From Verrucomicrobiota bacterium (lineage in GTDB: Bacteria; Verrucomicrobiota; Verrucomicrobiia; Limisphaerales; UBA9464): a stretch of 33,768 nt of DNA. Below, in pieces: positions 7,285 to 16,800 of the stretch. The DNA lies in assembly GCA_016871615.1 (NCBI GenBank), contig VHCX01000036.1:1-33768 (forward strand), read 5' to 3'. How positions within the stretch are numbered: position 1 is the first letter of the stretch; each line of letters opens with the position of its first letter. A program made the position numbers and the translations under genes. The notes beneath the pieces were generated by a model, which made no database searches, was not told the DNA's origin, and saw nothing but the letters and a program-made list of their open reading frames with translations.

Positions 7285-8715
7285 TCATTCCACCCGGCCG
7301 GGTTCCCGGACACCGGCGCCCACCCGCTGCAGACGCCGGTCGCCGAGTTCCGACCGGGCGGTCTCGGCCAGGGCCGTGAGCCGGGCCACGACCTCCGGAT
7401 GGGCGTTGATCACGTTGCGCGTCTCACCCGGGTCACGCCGCAGGTGGTACAACTCGGTGCCGACCGGCAACTGCTGGTAACGGGCGGCCATCCCGTTGGT
7501 GCCGCCCGGCCGGCCGGCCAACGTCTGTGAGGTGTGCGGGAAGAAGAGCTTCCAGTCGCCGCTGCGCACGGCCAGCAGGTCGCCCTGGTTGTAGTAGATG
7601 AAGTAGGCGGGGTGGGGATTGGTGGCGCCGCGTTCCCCGCGTAGGACGGGCCAGACGTCGAGACCGTCGATCGGCTTGGCAGGCAGTGGCGCACCGGCCA
7701 GGCGGGCCACCGTCGGCAGCACATCGATGGTCATGAGCGGCGTGTCATTGGTTCGGCCCTTCGGGATGTGCCCGGGCCAGCGCATGACGCAGGGCACGCG
7801 GATGCCTCCCTCGAAGCTGGTCCCCTTGCCCTCACGGAACGGACCTGCGCTGCCGGCATGGTGGCCATAGCTCAGCCATGGGCCGTTGTCGGAGGTGAAG
7901 ATCACCAGCGTGTCGTCCTCGACCCGGTGGCGCTTGAGCGCCAAGAGCACCTCGCCCACCGAGGCGTCGATCTCCTCGATGACGTCACCATAGAGTCCCT
8001 GCCGCGAACGCCCCGCGAATCGCGCGCCCGCAAACAGAGGCACGTGGGGCATGGAATGCGCCAGGTAGAGGAAGAAGGGCCGTGAGGCGTTCCGGTCGAT
8101 GAAGGAGACGGCGTGCTCGGTGTACCGGCGGGTGAGCTGCGACGGGTCGGGCATCTCCTCGACCACCCGCTCGCCGTTGATGAGCGGCAGAGGCGGGTAG
8201 GCGTTCTTGGCCGCATTGGGGTTCTCGGGCCACATGTCGTTGGAGTACGGCAGGCCGAAGTACTCGTCGAAACCCTGCCGTGTCGGCAGGAGCTCCACCG
8301 GTCTTCCCAGGTGCCACTTGCCGACGATGGCCGTGACATAGCCCCGGGGTTTGAGCACCTCGGCGAGCGTCATCTCGTCCGGGTGGAGGCCGATTTTTTG
8401 TTTTGGGCCAAGGGCGCCATGGATGCCCAGACGGTTGGCGTAGCAGCCGGTGAGCAGGGCGGCGCGCGACGCCGAGCACACGGCCTGGGCCACGTAGAAC
8501 GAGGTGAACCGGGTTCCCTGGCGGGCCAGGCGGTCGATGTGGGGAGTCCGGATCCTGCGGTTGCCGAAGCAGCCGAGGTCTCCCCAGCCCAGGTCGTCGC
8601 AATAGATGAGCACGACATTTGGCGGCCGTGATGGCGCGGCGGATGTTTCGACCACGGTCCACATCAGGAGGAGGGACAGCAGGCGGCGCCAGCAGGTTGG
8701 AAACCGCGAGATCAT
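7285..8715 (-). CDS. secreted sulfatase (type I, formylglycine-dependent)
   Basis: A predicted exported sulfatase of 476 residues that would hydrolyse sulfate esters, probably on carbohydrates. After a signal peptide (about residues 1-27) comes PPNVVLIYCDDLGWGD with the metal-binding Asp pair at residues 40-41. The activation motif CSASRAALLTG begins at Cys80, which would be converted to formylglycine; the usual Pro at the third motif position is Ala here. Later motifs GKWHLG, HSMPHVP and FTSDNGPW supply other active-site residues. I chose the ATG at 8715 rather than the one at 8733 because it gives a clean signal peptide. No formylglycine-generating enzyme or sulfatase-maturation enzyme gene is in the window. 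A divergent antiporter gene starts 150 bases away. Confidence 0.92.
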   Translation of the reverse strand: MISRFPTCWRRLLSLLLMWTVVETSAAPSRPPNVVLIYCDDLGWGDLGCFGNRRIRTPHIDRLARQGTRFTSFYVAQAVCSASRAALLTGCYANRLGIHGALGPKQKIGLHPDEMTLAEVLKPRGYVTAIVGKWHLGRPVELLPTRQGFDEYFGLPYSNDMWPENPNAAKNAYPPLPLINGERVVEEMPDPSQLTRRYTEHAVSFIDRNASRPFFLYLAHSMPHVPLFAGARFAGRSRQGLYGDVIEEIDASVGEVLLALKRHRVEDDTLVIFTSDNGPWLSYGHHAGSAGPFREGKGTSFEGGIRVPCVMRWPGHIPKGRTNDTPLMTIDVLPTVARLAGAPLPAKPIDGLDVWPVLRGERGATNPHPAYFIYYNQGDLLAVRSGDWKLFFPHTSQTLAGRPGGTNGMAARYQQLPVGTELYHLRRDPGETRNVINAHPEVVARLTALAETARSELGDRRLQRVGAGVREPGRVE

Positions 8716-8865
8716 GGGACCATGGTCGGGCAACCGGTGCGGTCCGGGAAGCGCAGAACGACAGGACCTTGCGGATCGCTGGTCCGCGGCCCGCCCGGGC
8801 TGTCCCGATGGACGAAGGCTCGACGAACCGAGTGTTTTCGGCGATCCTCAAGCTTTATTCTGGAC

Positions 8866-10140
8866 ATGAAGCCGACCTCAGCCGAACTCCTCGCCACGGG
8901 GCTGTTCACCCTGGCCGTGCTGCATACCTTCTGCATCAAGCGCTTCGCGGACTGGTCCCACCATCAGCCGAAGGGTTCGGTCCGACAGAGCCTGCTGCAC
9001 TTTCTGGCCGAGACCGAGATCGTCTTCGGCCTGTGGGCGGCCCTGCTCTTCGTGGCCATCGGGATCCTCGGCGGTTCGGTCCAGAAGGCGGTGGCCCACA
9101 TCGACAGCCTGAACTTCACCGAGCCGAAGTTCGTGTTCGTGGTGATGGTCATGGCCGCCACCCGGCCGGTCGTCGCGCTCGCCGAGCGGATGATCCTGTG
9201 GGTCTCGCGCCTGATCCCGCTCGGCGAGGCGACAGCCTTCTACGTGGCGGCCCTGTCCTTCGGCAGCCTGCTGGGATCCTTCATCACCGAGCCCGCCGCG
9301 ATGACCCTGCTGGCCATCCTGCTCAAGCAGCGCTACTTCGACCGGGGCATCCGTCCGCGCTTCGCCTACGCCACCCTGGGCCTGCTCTTCGTCAACGTGT
9401 CCATCGGAGGCACCCTGACCCACTTCGCCGCGCCCCCCGTCCTCATGGTGGCCTCCAAGTGGCAATGGGACAGCGCCTACCTGTTCACCCACTTCGGTTG
9501 GCGCGCGGCCGCCGCCTGCCTGACCTCGACGGTACTCGTCGCCGCGGCCTTCCGGTCCGAATTGGCGAAGGTGCCCGTGCTCGGCCGCGACGAGGACCGG
9601 ACGCCGGCTTGGTTGACGGCCACCCACCTCGGACTCCTGGCCTGCGTGGTCGCCTTCGCCCATCACCCGGATGTCTTCCTCGGGGTCTTCATGATGTTCC
9701 TCGGGGTCGTCTACTCGACACTGCCCCACCAGGACGGACTGAAGTTCCGCGAGGGACTGCTCGTGGGATTCTTTCTCGCCGGTCTGGTCACCCTCGGATC
9801 CCTGCAATCGTGGTGGCTCAAGCCCCTGATCACGGGGATGGACGGGGCGACCCTCTACTTCGGGGCCACCGGCCTGACCGCCATCACCGACAACGCCGCG
9901 TTGACCTACCTTGGGTCGCTGGTGGATGGCATCGGTGAGCCGATGAAGTATGCGCTCGTCGCAGGCGCCGTCACCGGCGGCGGCCTGACGGTCATCGCCA
10001 ACGCCCCCAACCCGGCCGGCGCGGGCATCCTGCAGAACTCGGAGGTGTTCAAGGCCTCGGGCATCAGCCCGGGAGGTCTGTTCCTTGGGGCGCTGCCGCC
10101 CACGCTGGTGGCGGTCGTCTTCTTCTGGCTGGCCCCCTGA
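8866..10140 (+). CDS. putative Na+/H+ antiporter
   Basis: A 424-residue polytopic membrane protein with about ten or more hydrophobic segments. It resembles the 'putative Na+/H+ antiporter' family (PF07399-like). Recognisable features are the SLLGSFITEPAAMTLLA segment, a GGTLTHFAAPP segment, and a conserved late region with AITDNAALTYLGSL and GGLTVIANAPNPAG. The last two are typical of ion-transporter superfamily reentrant loops. I chose the ATG at 8866, since the frame upstream to 8722 lacks hydrophobic character and would overlap the divergent sulfatase promoter. It probably exports sodium in exchange for protons at the inner membrane, but the substrate ion is inferred from family naming. 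It ends 54 bases before the convergent PHP-domain gene. Confidence 0.75.
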   Translation: MKPTSAELLATGLFTLAVLHTFCIKRFADWSHHQPKGSVRQSLLHFLAETEIVFGLWAALLFVAIGILGGSVQKAVAHIDSLNFTEPKFVFVVMVMAATRPVVALAERMILWVSRLIPLGEATAFYVAALSFGSLLGSFITEPAAMTLLAILLKQRYFDRGIRPRFAYATLGLLFVNVSIGGTLTHFAAPPVLMVASKWQWDSAYLFTHFGWRAAAACLTSTVLVAAAFRSELAKVPVLGRDEDRTPAWLTATHLGLLACVVAFAHHPDVFLGVFMMFLGVVYSTLPHQDGLKFREGLLVGFFLAGLVTLGSLQSWWLKPLITGMDGATLYFGATGLTAITDNAALTYLGSLVDGIGEPMKYALVAGAVTGGGLTVIANAPNPAGAGILQNSEVFKASGISPGGLFLGALPPTLVAVVFFWLAP

Positions 10141-10194
10141 GCGCTCCTTCGATCGGGTGTTCCAAGGCCCCCGCCGCCGGTCCTCCGCGAAGCG

Positions 10195-11520
10195 TCAGCG
10201 AGGCTGCCAGGGTTGGATCCAGGCGGCGGCGGTCTCACCCTTCCGGGACGGGTTGGCGATCCTCTCCGAGGACGTGACCACCGCGCGGACGTAGAGTTCA
10301 CCGCCCCTGGCCGTGTACCGGGCCCGTGGCCCCACCGACACGGCCAAGGTCTCGCCGATCCGGTGGCTGTAGCGCCAGGTGGCCCGGATGGGCTCTCCCT
10401 TGGCGGACATCACCGGTGAACGGGTGGCATCGAAACCGCGGCGGGTTCCGACAAAGCGGATCGTGTAGTTCACCCCGGGTTCCGCCTCGACCTCGACCCG
10501 CATCGTGTTGCCGGTCCGCTCGAGGCGGCGCAAGGACACCCCGCTGCTGCCGTAGAAATCCCCCGACTCCAGCGCGGCCACGAGGGACGGCGCATCCAAC
10601 TGCTCCGACCGCACCATCACCCAGCCCCGCCCCTGGTTGCTCTGGTCGCTCCCGTGGCGGTGGTAGTGGTGGAAATCGTCGACGGCGAGCCCGTGCATCG
10701 GGGGCAGGTCGAGCTTCCCGAGGCGCCGCGCCAGCACGATGTCCCACATCCGTTCCATGCCGGCGTGCACGGTGTCGCCCACGTTATGGACGGCCGGGTT
10801 CCCGTTGTAGACCTCGAAGAACCGCTCGCCGCGCACCTGCATGAGGTCCTCGGCCGTGATGCCCCAGCCGAAGTTCGGATGGTTGATGTGGGGAAACATC
10901 GGCTGGCCGGTCTGGCGGCGCTGCTCCAGCACGGCGTCGACACCCCGCTGCATCACATCGAGCACGTTGGTGTCGCCTTGCGCCGGGATCTTCCGCCGCA
11001 GGTTGGTCGCGTTGATGTGCACCGGGAACGACAGGTGCCCGCTGGTGATCTCCTTCGAGGGAATCATGAGGAAGCGCCCCGGCTGCTCCAGGAGGCCCCG
11101 GAACTCCGCCAGGGTCTTGAGCTGGTACTGGTTGGTGCCCTGCAGCGTCCTCTGGACCAGCCAGTCGCCGCCGAAACGCCGTCGGTTTTTCTCCAGTGCC
11201 TCCGGGAAGTGGTTCTTCATCGACCCGGTCACCCACTGCTCGCCCTCGAGCATCCGGTTGTGGTCCGACAGGGCCAGGAAGTGATACCCGTGGTCCTTGT
11301 ACCACGCGGCGATGGATTCCGGGAAGTCGTCGCCGTCGCTCCAGAGGGAGTGGGTGTGCAGGTTGCCCTTCCACCAGCGGGCTTCCGCAGCCAAGGCCGC
11401 CGGCAGGAGGACCAGCAGGCCGGCGACCGCCAGGATGGCGAGACCCGGAAAACCACGCCCGGGAAGGTTCGACGAGGGATCATGCCACCGGGCCAGCGGA
11501 GGCCCCCGGCGGCCGTGCAA
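10195..11520 (-). CDS. secreted PHP-domain (CehA/McbA-like) metallohydrolase
   Basis: A predicted exported metal-dependent hydrolase of about 441 residues. After a hydrophobic signal segment (about residues 26-45) the sequence reads WWKGNLHTHSLWSDGD, the first PHP motif with its metal-binding His pair at about residues 55-57. FLALSDHN follows as the second motif, and HINHPNFGWG and AVDDFHHY as later ones. This matches CehA/McbA-type secreted PHP phosphoesterases, whose natural substrates are mostly unknown. No ATG is available in this frame near the signal segment; a TTG at 11520 is the best start I can find. The open frame continues upstream to 12111, but there it is antisense to the dehydrogenase gene. 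A C-terminal beta domain is present (about 340-441). Confidence 0.75.
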   Translation of the reverse strand: MHGRRGPPLARWHDPSSNLPGRGFPGLAILAVAGLLVLLPAALAAEARWWKGNLHTHSLWSDGDDFPESIAAWYKDHGYHFLALSDHNRMLEGEQWVTGSMKNHFPEALEKNRRRFGGDWLVQRTLQGTNQYQLKTLAEFRGLLEQPGRFLMIPSKEITSGHLSFPVHINATNLRRKIPAQGDTNVLDVMQRGVDAVLEQRRQTGQPMFPHINHPNFGWGITAEDLMQVRGERFFEVYNGNPAVHNVGDTVHAGMERMWDIVLARRLGKLDLPPMHGLAVDDFHHYHRHGSDQSNQGRGWVMVRSEQLDAPSLVAALESGDFYGSSGVSLRRLERTGNTMRVEVEAEPGVNYTIRFVGTRRGFDATRSPVMSAKGEPIRATWRYSHRIGETLAVSVGPRARYTARGGELYVRAVVTSSERIANPSRKGETAAAWIQPWQPR

Positions 11521-11643
11521 GCGGGTTTTGGATTCCGGTTTTGGCTTCGCATGGTGGCGGCCCCTGTCATCCTCCACGCCATGCCCCCGGCCTGCCACGA
11601 CGGTCCTGCGGACGAGTCCCTGCCCGGCTCGCCATCGTCCGGG

Positions 11644-12516
11644 ATGCGACGTCGCCGCGTCGCCATCGTGGGCCTGGGACTGATGGGTTCGGCCTTCGCC
11701 GAGCGCCTGCTGCGCGCCGGTCACGAAGTGCTCGTGTGGAACCGCACCCGCGGGAAGGCCGATGCGCTGCTTGAAGCCGGGGCCCGCTGGACGGACCGTC
11801 CGCTGCGGGACTGCGACACCGTGCTGGTCTGCCTCTATACCGACGAGGTGGTCCGCTCGGTGCTGGAATCGATGCGCGCGGACTGGCGGCCCGGCTTGGA
11901 CCTCATCGACAGCACCACCGGCGATCCGGGGGCGGCCCGCGCGATGGCCGACGACCTCGCCGCAAGCGGGGTGTGCTATCAGGAGGCCCCCGTCTCCGGA
12001 TCCAGCGCGCAGACGCGGGACGGACTGGCCACGGTCTTCGTCGGCGGTCCGGCCGAGGCGTTCCAGCGGTTGTCGACACTCTGGCCCGTGCTCGGGGCCC
12101 GGGTGCTGCACTGCGGTCCCTGCGGCAGCGCCTCGCGCCTCAAGCTGATCACCAACCTGGTGCTCGGACTCAATCGCCTGGCCCTCGCAGAAGGACTGGC
12201 CTACGCCGAGGCCGTCGGCGTGGACGGTGCGGTGGCCCTCGAGGCCATGAAGGGATCGATGGCCTATTCACGGGCCATGGACGCGAAGGGGGTGAAGATG
12301 CTGGGTCGCGATTACACCCCGCAGGCCCGGTTGTCCCAGCACCTGAAGGACCTGAGGCTCATCCTCGAAAGCGCCCGCGGGAACGGCCTGGAATTGCCCC
12401 TGGGCGCTCTGCACACACGCCTGCTCGAGCAAGCCGAGTCGTCAGGCCTCGGCGACCTCGACAACAGCGCCGTCTTCGAACTGCTGCGGCGACGGCCGGC
12501 CGCCCCTGGACCATGA
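11644..12516 (+). CDS. beta-hydroxyacid dehydrogenase-like NAD(P)-dependent oxidoreductase
   Basis: A 290-residue member of the 3-hydroxyisobutyrate dehydrogenase/tartronate-semialdehyde reductase family, which oxidises or reduces beta-hydroxyacids with NAD(P). The Rossmann motif VAIVGLGLMG is at residues 6-15. WNRTRGK follows the second strand, where Arg suggests possible NADPH preference. The substrate loop APVSGS lies at about 118-123, and the expected catalytic Lys is in SRLKLITN. The start at 11644 places the motif at the N-terminus; an in-frame ATG at 11581 would add 21 residues, and I cannot exclude it. Its stop overlaps the next start as ATGA, so it is translationally coupled to the MFS gene and is the first gene of a three-gene operon. 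Confidence 0.88.
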   Translation: MRRRRVAIVGLGLMGSAFAERLLRAGHEVLVWNRTRGKADALLEAGARWTDRPLRDCDTVLVCLYTDEVVRSVLESMRADWRPGLDLIDSTTGDPGAARAMADDLAASGVCYQEAPVSGSSAQTRDGLATVFVGGPAEAFQRLSTLWPVLGARVLHCGPCGSASRLKLITNLVLGLNRLALAEGLAYAEAVGVDGAVALEAMKGSMAYSRAMDAKGVKMLGRDYTPQARLSQHLKDLRLILESARGNGLELPLGALHTRLLEQAESSGLGDLDNSAVFELLRRRPAAPGP

Positions 12517-13808
12517 CGCCCGCACTGTCCCGACCGGCCCGGTGGGGTGTCCTGACCACCGCGATCCTCGCCCTGCTCTTCGATGGCGTGGAGTTGGGCC
12601 TCATGCCTGTCGCCTCGCTGTCCGTGTCGAAGTCGCTTCTTGGCAGCGCCTATACCCCGACCCTCGGGGGCGACTGGTTCGCCCGCTTCACCGCCGCCTT
12701 GATGCTAGGCGCGGCGGTCGGGGGCATCGTGCTGGGTGGCCTCGGCGATCGGGTGGGCCGCACCCGGGCGCTCGGAGTCAGCGTGCTGTTCTACTCGGTC
12801 TTCGCAGGTCTGGGGGCCTTGGTCGAAACCCAGGGTCAGATGCTGTTGCTCCGGTTCCTGGTGGGCTTGGGCGTCGGCGGGGTTTGGCCGAATGCCGTGG
12901 CGCTGGCGGCCGAATGCTGGCCCGACAAGTCCCGGCCACTGGTCGCCGGCCTGATGGGAGCCGCCCTCAACGGCGGCATCCTGCTGCTCTCGCAGGTCGT
13001 GCGCATCTGGACGCTGACGCCGGATTCGTGGCGTTGGCTCTTCCAATGGGGTGCCCTGCCGGCGGTGCTGGGGCTCGCCGCCCTGACGGTGGTGCCCGAG
13101 TCGCCGCTCTGGCGCAACCGGCGGGTCACGGCCTCCCACGGCGGGGGCAACGACCTGAGCAAACGCCTCCCGGTATTCTGGACGCTGTTCACCCCGCCCC
13201 TCCTGCAGACCACGCTGGTGGGCATCCTGATCGGGTCGATCCCGTTGGTCGGGGCCTGGTCGGCCAGCAAGTGGATGATCCCGTGGGCCGATGCGGTGGC
13301 CGGTGGGGCGGCGCCCGGCTACAAGGCCTCGGCGCAGGGGTATTGGGCGCTCGGGGCCGTGCTCGGGAGCTTCTGCGGGGCGCAAATCGCCCAGGCGCTC
13401 GGCCGACGCCGGGCCTATGCGTGGATGAGCCTGGCCTCGGCGGCGTTGACCGGGTTCCTCTTCGTGGGCACCCGCCCGCTCGCCCCGGGGTTCTTGCCGA
13501 CCGTTTTCGCCCAAGGGTTCGTGGCCACGCTGTTCTTCGGCTGGCTGCCCCTCTACCTACCGGAACTCTTCCCCACCGAGGTGCGCGCCGCCGGCAGCGG
13601 CATCGCCTACAATGTCGGGCGCTTCGTCACTGCCGCCGGCGTCCTGGCAGCGGGCGGACTCTTCGTGGCTCTCGGCGGATCCTATCCCCGCATCGGTGCG
13701 GTCTGCGGACTGGTCTACCTCCTGGGGGTGATCGCCATCCGATGGGCGCCCGACACCACCGGCACCGATCTCGACGCACCGCGAACCTCGACCCCTGCGA
13801 ACCCATGA
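12513..13808 (+). CDS. MFS transporter (sugar/organic-acid type)
   Basis: A 431-residue major facilitator superfamily permease with about 12 hydrophobic segments. The signature loop between segments 2 and 3 reads GGLGDRVGRTRAL. A second-half loop has the repeat-like GRRRAYAWM. The general pattern (LLFDGVELGLMP near the start, FPTEVRAAGSGIAYNVGR late) is like the metabolite:H+ symporter branch that carries aromatic acids, sialic acid and sugar acids. The ATG at 12513 overlaps the upstream TGA, and its own TGA overlaps the next ATG at 13805. It therefore sits in the middle of a coupled operon and most likely imports the substrate, or exports a product, of the flanking enzymes. The exact substrate is unknown. 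Confidence 0.88.
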   Translation: MTPALSRPARWGVLTTAILALLFDGVELGLMPVASLSVSKSLLGSAYTPTLGGDWFARFTAALMLGAAVGGIVLGGLGDRVGRTRALGVSVLFYSVFAGLGALVETQGQMLLLRFLVGLGVGGVWPNAVALAAECWPDKSRPLVAGLMGAALNGGILLLSQVVRIWTLTPDSWRWLFQWGALPAVLGLAALTVVPESPLWRNRRVTASHGGGNDLSKRLPVFWTLFTPPLLQTTLVGILIGSIPLVGAWSASKWMIPWADAVAGGAAPGYKASAQGYWALGAVLGSFCGAQIAQALGRRRAYAWMSLASAALTGFLFVGTRPLAPGFLPTVFAQGFVATLFFGWLPLYLPELFPTEVRAAGSGIAYNVGRFVTAAGVLAAGGLFVALGGSYPRIGAVCGLVYLLGVIAIRWAPDTTGTDLDAPRTSTPANP

Positions 13809-16800
13809 ACCCTCCTCAAACCCGCTGCCGCCCCCGCGATGCGGCCCGCACCAGACAGACCCTGCGCCGGTGGGCTCTCGCCTGGATTCCCGCCCTGGCT
13901 TGCAGCGCCGCCGACTTCGAGGATCCCAACGCCGACCGAGAGGCCATGCCCACGGTGCCGCCGGGTTTCGAGATCACCACCTTCGCCCGCGACCCGCTGG
14001 TGCGTCAGCCCTGCTCCATGGCCTTCGACCTGCAGGGGCGACTGTGCGTGGGCATGGGTCCGCAGTACCGCAGCCCGACGCCGAAAACCCCGGGCGACAG
14101 CGTGGTCTGGGTGCTGGACACCGATGGCGACGGCAAGGCCGACCGGACGAAGGTCTTCGCCACCGGGTTCAACGCCATCCAGGGACTGGCCTGGCGCGGC
14201 CGTGACCTGTGGGTGGCCAATGCGCCCGACCTGACGATCGTCCGGGACCTCGACGGCGACGACGAGGCCGACGAGTACGTGCGCCTCTACACCGACCTCG
14301 GGAACCTGGAGCATGGGTTGCACGGCCTGAACTGGGCCCCCGACGGCAAGCTCTACATGAGCAAGGGCAACTCCAAGGGACTGTCCCAGCCGGGGCGGGT
14401 TGCGCCGAAGGCCTTCCGGAACCTCTGGGGCGTCACCGCCCCGCCGGGGTCGCCCGATCATCCGGCCGCCAGGACCTTCGCCAAGGGCCGCTACGAGAAG
14501 AACTACCACGATCCGGAAGACGACTGGGGACGCGAGGGCGGCGTGCTGCGCTGCGATCCCGACGGACGGAACCTGGAGATCGTCTCGCGGGGTTCCCGCA
14601 ACCCCTGGGACATCACCTTCGACACCGGGTTCCATTGGCTGGGCACCGACAACGACCAGACCACCGGCGACCGGGTCTTCATGCCCTTCGACCGGGCCCA
14701 CTTCGGCTGGAACCATCCCTGGAGCGCCCATTGGGGCACCGAACCCCACGCGCCCTCCGCACCGGTCAGCGGCCCGCTCTTCGAAGGCTCGGGAACCGGC
14801 ATCGTCTTCGGCGACTCGCCGGCCTTCCCGGCATCGCATCGCGGCGTCTTCTTCATCAACGACTGGCTGCGCAAGACCACCTTCCTCTGGCGTCCTCGCT
14901 GGGACGGCGCCCTGATGCGACCCGAGGGCGGCGACTGGCTGCCGTTCATCGAGGGTGGGAAGGCGCTGTTCCGGCCCACCGACCTCGAGTTCGGCCCGGA
15001 CGGTGCGCTATGGGTGCTGGGCTGGGGCCGCGGCTACGGCGCGGAATACCGCGATGGGCAGTTTGCCAGTGAGGGGCGCATTTTCCGCGTCGCGCGGGTC
15101 GGATCTGGTGGCTCGAAGCGGAGCAACCCTCCGCACGATCGTCCACCGGCACGCCGGTCGGTGCCGCAATGGCTCGAGGCCTTCGAGTCCCCCCTGCCCG
15201 TGCGCCGGGTCGAAGCCCAGGAGGAATTGGTGCGCCGGGGCGCTTCCGTGGTTTCGGCCCTGCGCACGGCCCTCTCCAAACCGAGGATGCCCGAGGGCCG
15301 ACAGACCTGGACCGCGTGGACCCTTGGCCGGATCGCCGAGCAAGACGCCACCGGCGACACCTGGTTCGAGCGGCAGGCCGCCGATCCCGAATCACCCCTG
15401 AACCTGCGGCTCCAGTCGGTCCGCATCGTGGCCCACCGGCGCGTCGCCCGGCTCGACCAGGAGGCCCTGCCTGCGGCCATCGTCTCCCGCTTGGCCGACC
15501 AGGAACCCCGCCTCCGCTTCGCGACGATCCAGGCGCTGGGCCGGGTGCCCGCCGCCTCGGCCCGCCCCGGCGTTCCCTCGCTGCTCGAGGCCCTGGCCCG
15601 CGAGACGGACGACACCGTGTTTTATGCCGGATGGCAGACGCTGCGCGCGCTTCAGGAACCCGGCCAGCTTCGCCCGCTCCTGACCGATGCGCGCGCCGGG
15701 GTGCGGCGGGCGGCCTTGCTCGCCCTGCTTGAGGACCATGCCCTGCCCGAGCCCGAGGTCCGGCGTCTCGCCAAGGACGACGACACCCGCGTGGCTGGAC
15801 TTGCGGCGCGTTGGATGGAAAAGGCCACCGGCGAGGGGGCATCCCTGATGGTGCGCGGACGCCCCTTGGGCGGTTCGTCAGCCAGCCCGTCTGCCGGAAC
15901 CGACCTCGGCCCCGAGCCGAAGCACCTGTACCCGGCCAAGATGTCCTTGCCGGCACCGCCTGCCCGCGAGACCGCGGTGGCCCAGGCGTTGGAGCGCTTC
16001 CCGGAGGGTGATCCCCGGCGCGGGGCGTGGCTCTTCCACCACCCTCAGGGCGCGGGATGCTTCCAGTGCCACCGGCTCGACGGCCATGGACAGGGCTTCG
16101 GCCCGGACCTCTCGGTCGTGGGGGCCCGGGTCCCCGTCCAGCACCTCGTGCAATCGATCCTGGAGCCCAACGCCGTCATCACCGAGGGCTTCAGCCTGCA
16201 TCGGGTGGAGACCGCCGACTTGGAACTCTCCGGCATCCTGCTCGAGGAGAGCGGACTGAGCGTGACGCTGGGACTGGCCAACGGACGCCGTGAAACGATC
16301 CCCAAGGCCAGGATCACGGCCCGCGGGTCTGCGACCCAATCGGCCATGCCGGCCTATGACACTGTCCTGCCGGCCCGCGCCGTGGCCGATCTCGCGGCCT
16401 ACCTCGTGCGTCAGGGCGCGCCGGCCCCGGGCGGTTCTCCGGGCTCGGGTCCCACCTCCGGGGCCGCGACGCCCGCCGCGGCAATCGCCACCGCCGATAC
16501 GCTCGCCGTCTCCGAAAGCCCGGGACGACTGCACCTCACCCGGGGCGGGTTCCCGCTGGCCGACTTCGTCCTTCAGGACGACCGCATCCTTCGACCGCAT
16601 TTCGCGAATCTCCACGCCCCTGGAGGCCATCGGGTCAGCCGGCATCACCCGCCCCGTCCACAGCTGGACGCCGTGGACCACGACACCATGCACCCCGGCC
16701 TGTGGCTGGCCTTCGGCGACATCAACGGCGTGGACTTCTGGCGCAACCGCGGGCGCATCGTGCACCGGGGATTCGCCCACCGTCCGGAGGCCCGCGACGG

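Noticed and set aside
12542-13804. Upstream extension of the fusion-protein frame inside the MFS gene
   Set aside because: The frame happens to be open there, but the MFS reading frame is the conserved one and the fusion has a good ATG with a signal segment at 13805.
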